Positions 9,793 to 21,059 of a stretch of 64,000 bases of DNA are shown here, piece by piece. Both the position numbers and the translations under genes were made by a program. The stretch covers positions 8,814,520-8,878,519 of the forward strand of contig OX393573.1 in the NCBI GenBank assembly GCA_947652115.1. Direction: 5' to 3'. Below the pieces are notes generated by a model that worked only from the letters and a program-made list of their open reading frames with translations, was not told the DNA's origin and did no database searches. Origin of the DNA: Blastomussa wellsi. Its lineage: Eukaryota > Cnidaria > Anthozoa > Scleractinia > Plerogyridae. Within the stretch, counting starts at the first letter, position 1; every line of letters begins with the position of its first letter.

Positions 9793-11333
9793 TCATCGTG
9801 GAACTTCCTCTTTAGTGTCTGGCCATCCAGTCTGAATGGCAGTCTTCAGCAGGATCATTTCACTATCTGCTTTAGTTGCTTGCTGAACTCTGGCAAGGCC
9901 TTGAGGGGAGATTAATACAAAACTCAATGCATTAACACTTTCAACTTCTTGCTCAAGAGGAGATCTATCATCCACTGTAAGAAAGACATCCTCCTTTGGA
10001 CACTTAACCCGGCCATGTGGAAGGTACGCTCTGCTCAGAGTATCGGCCAGATGGAGAAGAGTGCCTTTCTTGTACTCCACTTCAAAATCGAAGTTTTGCA
10101 AACGCAACATCATTCTCTGAAGACGCTTAGGAGCACTCAGCAGACTCTTCTTAAGTATCGACTCCAATGGTTTATGGTCAGTCTCCACCGTGAACTTCCT
10201 GCCATAAAGATAAGACTCAAACTTCTCGACGCCAAAGACTATAGCGAGAAGTTCCTTCTCCATCTGAAAATAATTGCACTCAGTTTCTGTTAGAGAACGA
10301 GAAGCATAAGCAACTGGTTGCCCATTCTGCATCAGACAAGCTCCTAGACCATGTTGAGAAGCATCACACTGCAATACAGCCGCTGCACTTGGGTCGAAGT
10401 ACTTCAAGACAGGTGCAGACGCTAACACTGCTTTAACACGCTTGAAACACTCGCCATGCACACTTTCTTCCCAAGCAAATTCAGCATCTTCTTTAAGCAA
10501 GGTTCTGATAGGAGTGGTAAGCTCAGACAACCCAGGTGCAAATTTCTGTAAGTAGTTCACCATTCCAATAATTCTTCGAAGGCCTTGCTTGTCAGCCGGT
10601 GGTGGCATATTTAGTATCCCCTCAACCTTGGCTGGATCAGGCTTCAGCCCTTCTGCCGAAATAACATGGCCAACATATGACAGCTGGGGTAGTTTGAACT
10701 TCATCTTGTCCTTGTTCAGCTTTATGTGTCTCTGACGACAGCGCTCCAACAAAGCCACCAGCTTACGATCGTGGTCTACCACAGCTTCAACATCTGTGTC
10801 ACCCACACCAAAGACAATGATGTCATCTGCTATGGTCCTGACTCCATCAAGTCCTTCTAGTGCCTCATTAAGTCTACGTTGGAACTCCTCTGGAGCAGGT
10901 GCAATGTCAAAGGGCATTCTCAGCCACCGGTAACGCCCCAGGGTGTTGCAAAGGTTGTCAACTTGCTACTTTCATCATCTAGTTGCACATGCCAGAAGCC
11001 ATTTTTCACATCCACAACTGAAAAGACTCGAGCTTTACACAAGTCAGGCAGCAGATCATCGATAACTGGCATGGGATAATGGTTCCTCTTCAGGGCCTTA
11101 TTTAAAGGCCTTGGGTCAAGACAAAGACGGATTTTCCCATTGGGCTTCATGACCACCACTGTGGATGATATCCAATCGGTTGGTTCCGAGACTTTCTCTA
11201 TGATCCCTCTCTCAACCAGCCTCTCCAGTTCTTCTTGATATTTCTCCTTCACTGCAACAGGTGGTTTGCGAGCTGGAAGTTGAACTGGCGGTACACATGG
11301 ATCCACTTGAAGGTGCAGTTTGCCCATCAGCAT
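9793..11333 (-). pseudogene. pol: Gypsy A reverse transcriptase and RNase H (frameshifted)
   Basis: The RT thumb/fingers region (11333-10920) holds VVMKPNGKIRLCLDPRPLN and FSVVDVKNGFWHVQ. A one-base loss near 10930 puts a stop after TPWG, and the rest (10917-9793) continues with MPFDIAPAPEEFQ and the active-site box IADD. RNase H residues follow in VLQCDASQHGLG, MEKELLAI and TDHKPLE. Sequence type fits the mag/SURL lineage. The break makes this copy unable to yield a full Pol. Confidence 0.85.
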
Positions 11334-12670
11334 GCCCTCACCCTCAAAAACATCTTTAAATTGTGCACAACTTGACTAACTGTAAAACCCTGTGTCTCTC
11401 CAGCAGTAAATCCATCAACAGTCAGAATATTCTGCATGCTAACAGTAATAAGTTCCATACCCTGGATAGCAGATGCTCCAAGAACAGGCTTATTCTCTTC
11501 ACCAACAATCTGGAACTCAAGATTGTACTTCCTATTGTTCTTTGGATTACGCAAACTAAGCCTCCTCTTTCCGAGTGGGCATATTTCAGTGCCATTGTAC
11601 ATACTGAGAATTGCCTGAGAGGCCTTCAGCTCTCTAAGTTCAGGGTCATCACAAACCTTCTTATACTCTCTTACAGGTAGCACATTCACTGTTGCTCCAC
11701 TATCCAACTGAAACTGGATATCATGACCATTAACAACCATCTTTGCATACAACGTTTGAGATTCAACACTGTCCAGTGACTCCACACTTACAGTCAAAAG
11801 ATATTCTTCAGAGGAAGAATCTTCTTGAATTGTATGAACTGGCTTTTTCTTCTTTTTCTTCTTAGGAGGCCTTGAAGAATTTGAAGACTTTGAACACTTT
11901 ACTGCAAAGTGGTTCTTTTCTCCACACTTGCTACAACTTTTTCCCCACGCGGGACATTCTTCTCTACTTCTCACATGCTTCTTACAACAAAATTTGCAAG
12001 ACATCACAGCCTTACCAGCTTTATCTTGGGTTCCTTTCTTCATCTTGTCGTCAGCAACAAACTTGAGGTCTTCTTGATTCCCCATCGCTTGAAGCTGTGC
12101 TGATGTTGCTTCACTGGACCGACAAATATCGATACACTTATTCAGTGTGAGTTTTGCCTCCTGTAACAATCGCTTACGTGTGCCATTGTCCCTTATTCCA
12201 CAAACTATTCTGTCGCGAATGAGACTATCCAAAAGTGAACCATAATTACACGTCTTCGCTAAAGTGCGAAGTGACGCAACATACGAATCAATGGACTCGC
12301 CTGACTCCTGATCCCGTTTGTTGAACTGGTACCGTTCGTAGATTTCGTTAGTTTCGCCCACACAAAACACCTCTAATTTTCCCAGGACCACATCAATGTC
12401 CTTTCGCTCCTCATCATTGGCGAAATTCAAACCATCTACAATCTCCAACGCATCGGCACCTAAGCACGTGAGCAATGTCGCCGTCCTCTCTTCTTTCGGT
12501 TGCTTTACCAAGCGAGACGCTATTTCATAATTAGACCACACTCGTCGAAAACGCTTCCAGTTACTCGCCATATTTCCTTTAGTTTCGAGCTTCGAAGGAA
12601 ACGGTACATTCTGTAAAACAGTGGGAAGAGCGGGAGTTGCTACGCTCGACTCTCCCTCGCTGCCCGGCAT
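11327..12670 (-). pseudogene. gag: Gypsy A gag and protease
   Basis: A likely start is the ATG at 12670 (MPGSEGESS); the frame also opens further upstream through the primer-binding site. It contains a capsid-like helical region (about residues 30-200) and two zinc knuckles (CKFCCKKH and CSKCGEKNHFAVKC). After a lysine run comes the aspartic protease signature LDSGATVNVLP, then the end of the protease. The frame changes near 11350 at the gag-pol join, ending early at 11327. Structural and processing protein of the retrotransposon particle. Confidence 0.8.
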
Positions 12671-12774
12671 ACTCACGACGTTTTCTGTTGAACTCTTACT
12701 CGGAACAACAAGAAAAAGAACACGCACCGATAAACAAGCGGCGACCACACAGGTAAGAACTACTCCTGACACCA

Positions 12775-12974
12775 TGTAACGTTGTCGGAAAATGCTGGGC
12801 GAATTAAACGACGACGGCGATAAACCAAGAAAACCACGATACTACGTGAACACAACTTTAATAAAAACTGAACACGCTTTCATCCGGGCTACACACTTAT
12901 ATCTGGTTAACACACACTTCGTGTACAACACACGAAACATAGTCTTCATGTACAACACACGAAATATCGTCACA
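12775..12974 (-). repeat. Gypsy A 5' LTR (200 bp)
   Basis: Same length and ends as 8575-8774, 199 of 200 positions identical by my reading. It contains a tandem CGTGTACAACACACGAAA / CATGTACAACACACGAAA motif. Confidence 0.95.
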
Positions 12975-13313
12975 AATGCGAGCTTGACCAGCGGACCTGA
13001 GCGCTTTTTCACATCTTTCGTATCTGCGCATGTCATCGAGGATTATGAGCGTGTTGGTGCCCTCGAAAAGCCAGGTGATGAGCTTCAACCAGGGTTCAAC
13101 CTCCTCTTGTTCACAAACAATTACATAAAAACGCGGGTCCTTTTCAGCGAAACGATAATAAGTCTTGTTATACGTGAATGTTGGGCAGATGAGCACGATG
13201 TAGTCGCACTTGCCGTTGAAAGGGCCACAGAGTTGATCAACCACAAACTGCGATTTCCCTGAATTCGTCGGGCCAATGATCAGAGCGTTGAACGGAATGA
13301 GTTTTGGATCCAT

Positions 13314-14569
13314 TATATTAGAATTGCACAATTCTAATTGCTGCCCCAATATGTTCATTTGCGAGTCACCGATCACGAAAATGTGGCAGTTAACATTGCC
13401 TGAGCCACTGAGATTTCGCTCGAGCTCGAGCTGAACCCCATCTTGTGTGTTCACGAGGCGAGCGCCGCTGCCATGCATTGTGTGAGCAGCCATTGTACGC
13501 AAATCGATCAGAAGACCGAACTTGTCTTCGCTCCAGACCTTTTTCAGATTCGTGTGCTGTGTTTTGTTTTTTGTCTTGCCAAAGAAGCGGTCAACTTCGC
13601 CCCAAATATCTTTGCCTTCGATGCCGTTGTTGTAGAGCCTGTTGGGCGAGCCATTCACCGTAACAGCGACTTTCGTCAGGTCTGGGTTGATAAACTTTTC
13701 TGAATCCCTGGTACCGGCTGTGTATGGCTCAATGAAGAGAACAAGAATGCCTTTCAGGGACCTTCTCTGGGGGTTTACTCTGAGGTTAATCCTTGAGTCA
13801 GTGCTTTTTGAAAAGGTGACCACCTGATCCCGCATAACATGGTCGTATAAGAACTCCTTTCCCGCGGAGTAAACACTGCTTGCCTCGTCTGCCAAGGTCT
13901 TGCTTCTAATCATTTCGTACTCAAGCTGGATGTTTTTAAGCTTATATTTTAGTTTATCTGGATCAGAGCCTTTGACAACCTGCGAAGCCGGCGCAAGTTT
14001 CAACTCAAAAACGAGGTTGTGAAAGAGCGCTTGGGGATAAAAGACTCCGTGGTCGGACAGTATTTGGTGGTCCAGTCGGATCCGGTATTTCGTTCCGTAA
14101 ACTTCGGCAAGCGCGTTTTCCGCGTCAACGCCTGAGGTTTTTTTATCTCCCGCGCCTGAGCGGATCTTGCAGAGGTCCTCAGCCTGGATGCCCTCAAGCA
14201 GCATGTTGTCCCGCTCCTCCTGCGAGAGGAAAAGGTCCTCCCAGATCTTGTAGATGTCATAATTCACCGTGTGCTGCAGTGTGTCTCTCCAGCTTAATTC
14301 ACAGCCATCTTGTCAACAAGAGCCCGCGTGACGTTTTGAACGAGAAAGTTGTCCGGGTGCCGTCCAGACAGGTCAATATTGAAAAGCAGTCCGAGAGAGC
14401 CTGGTACGAGGACCTCGTGCTCATTCAGTTTGGGCACGTAAACAAAAAGGGTCTCGCCACGGTTGGCTTCGCTACGATCAAAGGTGATGCGCTTGACCGT
14501 GCGCTCGGCTTTCATCGCGCCGGGATTTTTTTCGCTGTGTGTTGGACGAAGGTTTGCTTGCACCGCCAT
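13314..14569 (-). pseudogene. MCP: Polinton major capsid protein (double jelly-roll), one frameshift, read-through into ATPase
   Basis: Main shell protein of the predicted virion. Starts MAVQANLRPTHSEKNPG at 14569; the first jelly-roll strand region includes LFVYVPKLNEHEVLVP and LFNIDLSGRHPDNF. A one-base change near 14300 interrupts the frame, which resumes and runs through GTKYRIRLDHQILSDHGV, FIEPYTAGTRDSEKF and GSGARLVNTQDGVQLELER to FVIGDSQMNI. No stop separates it from the ATPase start at 13313, because a single-base loss just before the expected stop shifts the frame. The eroded Polinton 2 copy has a stop at the matching place. Total about 415 codons. The start is 38 bases from the divergent gene at 14608. 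Confidence 0.8.
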
Positions 14570-14607
14570 TTCGTATTAAATAGAAAAAAATTTTTATTCA
14601 ATAGACA
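14570..14607. promoter_or_regulatory. 38-bp divergent intergenic region (capsid / coiled-coil genes)
   Basis: Only 38 bases, very A/T-rich (AAATAGAAAAAAATTTTTATT core), separate the ATG of the major capsid gene (minus) from the ATG of the coiled-coil gene (plus). By position it must carry or overlap both promoters. No factor site is assigned. Confidence 0.4.
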
Positions 14608-15954
14608 ATGGCGGAAGGTGGTGGTTTTGAAAATCCTGGTTTTGATCCACATCCCTTTGGCCACGAAGACCCTGACCTTGACGATGCTATTGACAACGAT
14701 GGTGATGACGATGAACAAGAGGAAAACCGTCAAAACACAACCGGTCCTTTTGTGCCGGACACCGCTTCGACACCCTATCATGGTGGCGAAGAAATTGAAA
14801 TGCAGGCAAGGCTTCACGAACAGAGCGGGCTGCCTGACACTTCTTACACCGAGGAAACTCCATTGATGGGCAGCAGTGAACTACCTTGGCTTGCTGCAAA
14901 AGAGATATTTCCGAACATGAGCTCAAGTGAGCTTGAGGTATTTTACAACCCAAAACGAAAGCTCCAGGTAAAAATGTTTGGCGCTGGAAAAAAGGCCTAT
15001 GACGTTTTCACAAAAAGGGGTGAAATAAATCCAAGGCTTACCAAAGAAATAAAAACTGCCCTCGGAAAGTCCATTTATGAATCACAGGAAGCCGTTCAGC
15101 AAAAACTGGCTGAAAAAGAAAAAGAACTGGAAAAATCTTTATCTTTGGCAGAAGAACATGATAAAGTTAAAAATGACATGGATGAAATGAGAAACCGAAT
15201 GAGAGTAATGGATGAACAGAGAGCTGCTCTTCAAGATACACGTGGTCCTTTGGATGAAAAAAAAATTCAAAAACTGAAACAGGCGAAAAAAGACCTTGAA
15301 AAAAAAACATCAAAATAAAAGAAAGCAACTGGAACGAATCAAGAAAACAGCAAAACAGGCGCCAAAATTGAAAGAAGATATTCAGAAGCTCACAGAAGAA
15401 AATGCCAGGTTAGAAAAAAACATAAGTGAACTTCAAGAGAAAATTGACACAGAAGCCCTCAACGAGCTGAAAGTTCAAAAAACAGAACTGGAACGCCAAA
15501 ATGAAGAAGATCAGAAAATAATCGATGAGAGAACGCTTCGCCTTCTGACAAAGAAGCCGCGGAAGCAAGAGTTGCGGAAAGACAAGAGGAGCTTGCGCGC
15601 CTGCAAACGCAGATTGAGGAAAGAGAAAGTGTTATGCCGCTTCGTGAACGCGTAAAAGAGATCTTTAAAAAATACGGCGCGACCGTCACGGCTGTTCTTC
15701 TTACTGCTGGTGTTATGATCGGCGCTGTCGTAAGCACAATCAACAACTCGCTGAAAACCACTGCCAAAGGGCTGGCAAATGGGTTGAAAGATATCGGAAA
15801 AAAACTTGCAGGAATTCTCCCAGGGTTAATTGGCTCGATTGTGAGTTTCCTTTTCAAAGCTGCTGGAGAGGCAATTGGTTTTCTGGCAGAACACACATGG
15901 CTTCTGATTTTGGGTGTGGTGGCATTTTTGATAGAAAGCTATAAACGGCGTTAA
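14608..15954 (+). pseudogene. Polinton coiled-coil protein with C-terminal membrane domain (frameshifted)
   Basis: About 440 codons in three frames (14608-15318, then to about 15630, then 15634-15954). The N-terminus is acidic (DLDDAIDNDGDDDEQEEN), with FNPKRKLQ-type motifs around residues 110-130. Residues about 160-330 are a long Lys/Glu/Leu coiled coil. The C-terminal 105 residues include VKEIFKKYGATVTAVLLTAG, a Gly/Ala-rich amphipathic stretch and AEHTWLLILGVVAFLIESY, that is two or three membrane segments. A homologue with the same C-terminus lies at 24159-24518. The architecture resembles a membrane-anchored stalk protein, but no function is known. Frame changes lie in A-rich runs near 15300 and at about 15540-15630. 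Confidence 0.65.
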
Positions 15955-16950
15955 CGCAATGCAAAGAAAGCCAACCCCGCAACTGCAACCGCGCCAACAG
16001 CGGCAGCTATTTTGTTGTTGTGATGGTTGTCTGAGACAGTTGGTGGCGCCGGCGTTTGCTCCTCTGCAGCAATCACAGGCGCTGGCTCTTTTTTAGCTAC
16101 TTTTTGTATAGGATTCGAAGGGTGACTGTTTGTCGGGTTCATTTTTGATCTCCCGCCATCCATGTAATGAAGCGCCGCTTTTTTCGTGCTTTTGTTTGCA
16201 CCGTCGTTTATCCCCAGTTTCATACCCGGTATCGCCTGTTTGAGTTGGTTGTTATAACCAACCGTACTTTCTGTGTTTATTACCATTCGCGCTGGCATAA
16301 GCCAGGCTCCCGGGCAAACAGCAAGGTTCAACCGTACCTTTGCTTCATCGACCGCCAGTTGATAACGCTGCACGCTTTTTGCAAGGTCAGGCAGCCTCAC
16401 TGCGTCTTCAACCAAGACGTTGAACTCGCTCTGGGCTTCTTTTGCTCTGCCACCAGCCCCCAGAATGCTGCTTCGGACGTTGACTTGCGCACCCAAGATG
16501 CAATACACAAATGCTTCAATCGACTGGTTTATTCTCGAAAGCCCAGCCTGGGTCAAACCTGCTGTGGTTTTGGAGCAAACCAATTGAATTGCTCTTCAGT
16601 TGCGTCATTTCTTATGAAACAAACTGATATTATATTCCCTTTTCTGACGCCCTTGGATCCTCGTCGTCGAATTTTGCTTTTGCCGATGGATAGGGAACAT
16701 TCAGGATAAAAGGATCGTGACAATAAATATACACGCTTCCTAGCCCGTGGTTCGGTCCTATTGTAAACCGAAAATCGGTTGATGGAGGAACGTTGAACTC
16801 AGCACATAATCTTTTGAAAGAAGCTTCGTCATATTTGTTGTTAAACTGACTCCATGTTGGGTCGCCAGGAAGCGCGCTAACGCTTTGGATTCCTCCGAGT
16901 TGAAATAGGATGCGTCGAACCGTGAAGTAAACGTGGAAGATGTAAAACGC
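15951..16950 (-). pseudogene. Large structural-type Polinton protein, C-terminal part
   Basis: C-terminal half of a gene whose N-terminal half is at 21060-21716. In the upper part (about 16950-16600) the frame reads LFQLGGIQSVSALPGDP and FRFTIGPNHGLGSVYIYC; a frame change near 16610 leads into LSRINQSIEAFVYCILGAQV and LNLAVCPGAWLMPARMVIN. The end has a Pro/Ala linker and a single C-terminal membrane segment (KIAAAVGAVAVAGLAFFALR). The stop overlaps the stop of the convergent coiled-coil gene within GTTAAC. The Polinton 2 counterpart of the last 50 residues is at 24011-24162. Function unknown; the single C-terminal anchor and placement among capsid genes suggest a virion protein. Confidence 0.55.
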
Positions 16951-17355
16951 CCGTTACGTTCTAATTCGCTTCGCTCAACCGAACGTAAATTATTTTACCC
17001 TTCAATTCCCGTAATAATGAGACGAACAAAAGATATGGTAGGATACGCAAGCGGATCCAAATGCAGTTTAATATTTTACATTACACTTTTTTTTTTACAA
17101 TAAGTAATAAGCAAAAGGGTTTACAATATCACATCACTATTTTACAATAAATAATAAGCTTATCGTTTATCGTTTATCGGCAATGAAACTAGGAGTTTAC
17201 AATTTCGTATCATTCCTGTGTTGTTGCTTCTGCTTCTATTTTATCTTTATTTATTGATTTAATTATTTTGGTTTATTAATTTACCAAATAATAAGTTGAG
17301 ACAGGAAACTAGGAAGCGATAAATAATACAGATACAAAAACTGCAGCTACCTTAA

Positions 17356-18276
17356 TTAAAGCCCTAGAAATTTTGTTACTCGTAGCCTATTGTTAAGACT
17401 CTCCTCAACGTACATATCCTTGGCAGCGTCTGTCTTCCATCTGCCATGCAATTTCAAGAGTCTTTCCGAAACTGAGTTACAACTGTTGTGAACAACGGAT
17501 GTTATCCCACCTGATCTTAGGCTATGGAGACCGTAGTCATCCGGGTTAAGACCCAATTGTTTTAAGGAATCCCTTAGGATTTCTCTACATGAAGAGTAGG
17601 ACATTTTTCCATCCCTTAGAGTGTAGCTAGAATCACTCCTATGAAAAACCAGAGGCCTAAACAAAGGGAGATTACTATTATAGTGGATACCGGCTAGGTT
17701 CATATACTTTCTTAAAACACTAACAGGGCAATATTGACTTCCGGACGCACTTATATAGACGTAGTTACCCTCCCTATAGACATCAGTTTTACTACGAGGT
17801 ACAAAAATCTTTATGTACTGACTATGAAATTCAATATGGTTGGGAGTAATGTTACACAATTCATTGTAACGAAAAAATCCGGCAAAAGCTAATGAAGATA
17901 ATGCAGCTATCCTATTATAAGCATCCAGAATATCTTTAATTATCTGAGAAGAAAATGGTTTCTTCTTGGCAACTGGTTTAGACTTGGTGCGCTTTGCTGA
18001 CTCAATTATATTCTTACAAAACTCGCTATCCAAAGGATTACGGTCGAGGCTAGGCACAAACGAGTGAAACCATTTGAGCGCAGCATGAGTTTGAATTAAA
18101 GATGCGCTTGAAGCACAAGACTGGTGGCTTTCAAATAGAAAGAGCGAGACTGTGCTTACAGGAAAGGGCAGCTGAACACTTAAATTGTTCCTTTTACACC
18201 ACTCTAAAAACCTTTTGATGACCCGGAGGTAGGCTTTAGTTGTAGAGTTCGCTCGGGACTGTAACATGACGCTCAC
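17356..18276 (-). CDS. Tyrosine recombinase of DIRS/Ngaro-like element
   Basis: A 306-residue uninterrupted frame. An N-terminal SAM-like core-binding region (STTKAYLRVIKRFLEWCKRN) leads to the catalytic domain. The first arginine is in GFFRYNELCNIT, the HxxR pair in LHSLRSGG and the H/W box in LHGRWKTDAAKDMY; that final tyrosine is the candidate nucleophile. The enzyme integrates the circular cDNA by site-specific-type recombination in place of a DDE integrase. It is the last gene of the element. Confidence 0.85.
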   Translation of the reverse strand: MSVMLQSRANSTTKAYLRVIKRFLEWCKRNNLSVQLPFPVSTVSLFLFESHQSCASSASLIQTHAALKWFHSFVPSLDRNPLDSEFCKNIIESAKRTKSKPVAKKKPFSSQIIKDILDAYNRIAALSSLAFAGFFRYNELCNITPNHIEFHSQYIKIFVPRSKTDVYREGNYVYISASGSQYCPVSVLRKYMNLAGIHYNSNLPLFRPLVFHRSDSSYTLRDGKMSYSSCREILRDSLKQLGLNPDDYGLHSLRSGGITSVVHNSCNSVSERLLKLHGRWKTDAAKDMYVEESLNNRLRVTKFLGL

Positions 18277-18300
18277 GATTTGATGAAAATTAGGTGAAGA

Positions 18301-18670
18301 CGAAAACAGGAAGGGTTCCCAAGCTCCGCTTGAACTAAGAATCTGAAATTACAAAATAAACACTCCAAAGTAAAGTGGGATTACAATACTGACTTTATCG
18401 GCCAGGTGCCAGGTCACCCATCAGCGGCCAGACCATTCATTAATGCTATCTGCCAATAGGCCAGTGTCTACTAAATCGTAACTGGTTATTTTTCATACAT
18501 TCCAAAACGGGTGCAGTCACCCTTGATCTAAAGCGGCCAGTGCCAGGAAAATGCAACATCACTGGTGCAGTCACCATAAATAGCCAAAAGCCCAAACAAA
18601 CACTAAAAAGTAATCATAGCACATACGCTGGAAGGGTGCCGCCACCCCAGACGTTACAAACAATAGGCTA
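18301..18670 (-). other. Non-coding spacer with repeated GGTGCAGTCACC-like motifs
   Basis: Between recombinase and RT/RNase H. Short palindromic motifs recur: GTGCCAGGTCACCC (about 18406), GTGCAGTCACCC (about 18511), GTGCAGTCACCA (about 18565) and GTGCCGCCACCCC (about 18637). No open frame. They could be recombinase-related sites; this is speculative. Confidence 0.3.
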
Positions 18671-18672
18671 GT

Positions 18673-20841
18673 CTAGTCCAAAAATTCCATTCTAAGGGCA
18701 ATGACATGATCCTTGAAGCGCTTCGATCCTAAAAGGGAATTGAGATTCCTACCGTGCGTTAGGGATTGGTTCCCAATATGCATGCTATATGCAGATATAT
18801 ACTTGAGATACTTATTCATCAATAGAGGCCAATAATGAGCCGAGGGCCAAAAGGGTAGAATAACAGTACCCACAGCATTTTGAGACTTCATATAATGAAG
18901 AACTCTAGGAACAATTCGAACAGGCGGGACCACCCAACAGTTTTCTCCTTTCAGTGGTTGAACAAAGAAATCGACGCCCGCCGTGTTAGGATTCCATAAC
19001 CTAGAAAAGAATCTGGGTAGCTTATGATTATAATAATTAGCAAAACAATTTACAGAATGCGGCCCCAGCGATCATTCAGGGACAAAAAAAAATCATTGGT
19101 AGTCTGCCAATCATCGATGTCTATCAAACGACTAATGTAATCAGCCTGTTGGTTCAAAGTGCGGGGAATCCACTGGATATCTAGGTAAATCCCTGACTGA
19201 ACACAAATATCAAAAATTCTTTTCGCCATTCTGTGCAATTCTAATTTCATGCTACCTACTTCAACAATTCTGGCAGCAGCTTGATTATCAGTAAACCACT
19301 TGACATGTGAACCTTTAAGGACAGGAGCAAAAGATTGCAAAGAAAATTCAATCGCACTAAGCTCCCTCCAGGTGGAGTTCTGTAGACTCTCAGAACCCGT
19401 CCACATTTTATGGCACACGTACTCGCTATTGAAACCAATAACAGAACCGCAACCAGTAGCGCTGGCATCAGAATACACAAATGAACTAGGACATGTATAT
19501 GCAAAACAATATCTATTGTTAATATTGACAAGATTTGTTTTCCAAAAATACAATTCTTCCTGACAGTAATCGTCAAGGTAAAACTCGGTATCCCAACGGT
19601 CACTACACAAGGTCGACATGACGCAATGCCTTGTCATAATTCTACCAATGTTGCCAACCACAGGAGCAGTTGAGATAATTTGACCTGTAAAGGCAGCCAA
19701 AGTTCTTGCCGAAACCAAAAAATTTTTGTTGATAATATGGTCAATGGTGTTCCAAAATCTTTGTAATCCTTCTATCCACAATTTTCAAAGTGCCCAAGAT
19801 CGAATTCCAAGTAATCCCTAACCAGTTTAAAACCTGTGTGGGTTCCCACATCGACTTTTCGTCGTTAACTATAAACCCTGCACTACCCAAGTCGTTTCTA
19901 ATAGCTAGGGCAGTAGCGCGGCAGTCTTCTCTATCTTGGACTGTGCCCCAGCCGTCATCCAGAAAGATGGCTAAAGAAATACCTTGTAATCTCCAGTGTT
20001 TTTCCAAGGGTTTCAAGAGCTTTGTAAAGACATAAGGGGCAGTGGATAAACCAAAAGGAAGAACTGTAAATACATAAAATATTTCATCCCCAGAATTCGA
20101 TGCCTCCCACGAGAATCCAAGATAAGTTTGGTAATCCTGTGAAATTTCAACATGGTGATACCCGCTTTTCAAATCGAAGGTAAACATGTACGAACCCTTT
20201 GTAAAGTAACCAAGAGCAAACTTCCAATCTTCGTATTTCACCCTTTGTTTAACCAAACACTTATTTACGTGGCGTAAGTCCAAAATTAGTCTCTTTTTAC
20301 CGCATGGTTGTATTGACACAGATAAAGGGTTAACCACCAGGGGTTTACGCAGATACGACCGGAAAAAACAAGCTCATGGATGGCTTGGTCCACAAAATCG
20401 GCATGGAGTCTAGCAGACTTATTATTCCTTAGCTTTACGGGCTCGGGCAAACTAACAAAAGGTAATTTGTAACCGTTTTCAATTATCGATAATATATAAT
20501 AAGGCGCGCCAATAGACTTCCAAAACTTAATGTTATGTCTCAGATTACCCTTCAAGCTTAAAGGTAGATCGCTTTCTACTTCACATTTTTCTACAATTTC
20601 TAGTACCTTCGCTAAATCTTCTTCAATACTTGATAACTGGTTGGCTTGGCTGCATTCCTCCTGTTGGCTTGTTGTATGAAGGTCCGGTAACGGAGTTGTG
20701 ATTATAGTAGGATTGATAACTGTGGCCTCCTGGCCAGAAGGCAGATCGACAATCTTTGGCCCAGTGACCGTATTTTCCACATTTGAAACAGCGGCAGCCT
20801 TCGTAAGAAGCATCCCTACGGCCTGTAAATGAAAGTAACAA
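18673..20841 (-). pseudogene. DIRS/Ngaro-like gag knuckle, reverse transcriptase and RNase H (frameshifted)
   Basis: A CCHC zinc knuckle (CFKCGKYGHWAKDC, about 20750-20800) is followed by RT in several frames with changes near 20310, 19760 and 19060. RT motifs include LILDLRHVNKCLV, FTFDLKSGYHHVEI, PFGLSTAPYVFTKL and the catalytic box FLDDGW. The RNase H-like part has FVYSDASATGCG and WFTDNQAAARIVE. The C-terminal part (18933-18673) contains VPPVRIVPRVLHY and LPFWPSAHYWPLL, typical of DIRS-like Pol ends. The upstream edge at 20841 is a good splice acceptor (TTTCATTTACAG), so the rest of gag may have been on an upstream exon not recognisable here. Confidence 0.75.
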
Positions 20842-21059
20842 CTGCAGTAAGCTGGGTGGGAGGGTGGGATATATGCTGAAGTTTAAACTGCGTGGATCGC
20901 TAGCGTGAGTGAATATTCAATGATGACAGAAGATATAAATACCAGAGACTAGCCAATCACAATTTATGCATAATTAGAACAAGCGAGCAAATGAGAACAG
21001 CAGAAGTGAAAATATTTCAGCATTGTTAATTACTGGAATACCAGCGGAAAATTCATTAC

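Larger units (their letters stand above)
8570..12979 (-). mobile_element. Gypsy A: young but defective mag/SURL-like LTR retrotransposon
   Basis: The element proper is 8575-12974, flanked by the direct repeat AATGC (8570-8574 and 12975-12979). The 200-bp LTRs begin TG and end CA. The primer-binding site next to the upstream LTR reads TGGTGTCAGGAGTAG on the minus strand, complementary over about 13 bases to the usual 3' end of eukaryotic leucine tRNA. A purine tract (AAGGGGA) abuts the downstream LTR. The body encodes gag, protease, RT, RNase H and integrase, but with several lesions described below. Confidence 0.92.
8305..13313 (-). pseudogene. ATP: Polinton FtsK/HerA-like DNA-packaging ATPase, split by Gypsy A
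   Basis: DNA-packaging motor. The N-terminal part (12975-13313) starts MDPKLIPFNALIIGP and carries the Walker A motif GPTNSGKS and the Walker B motif LIILDDM. The C-terminal part (8305-8574) carries SVWVLTQKMTSI, the conserved glutamine-containing segment of this family, and ends at 8305. The 4.4-kb LTR element at 8575-12974 divides them, with AATGC repeated on each side. Apart from that insertion the two halves appear in frame. The ATG at 13313 is preceded in frame by the capsid gene without a stop (see that entry). Confidence 0.85.

Noticed and set aside
13443..13827. Plus-strand frames opposite the capsid gene
   Set aside because: They overlap a conserved capsid coding region and show no independent support.
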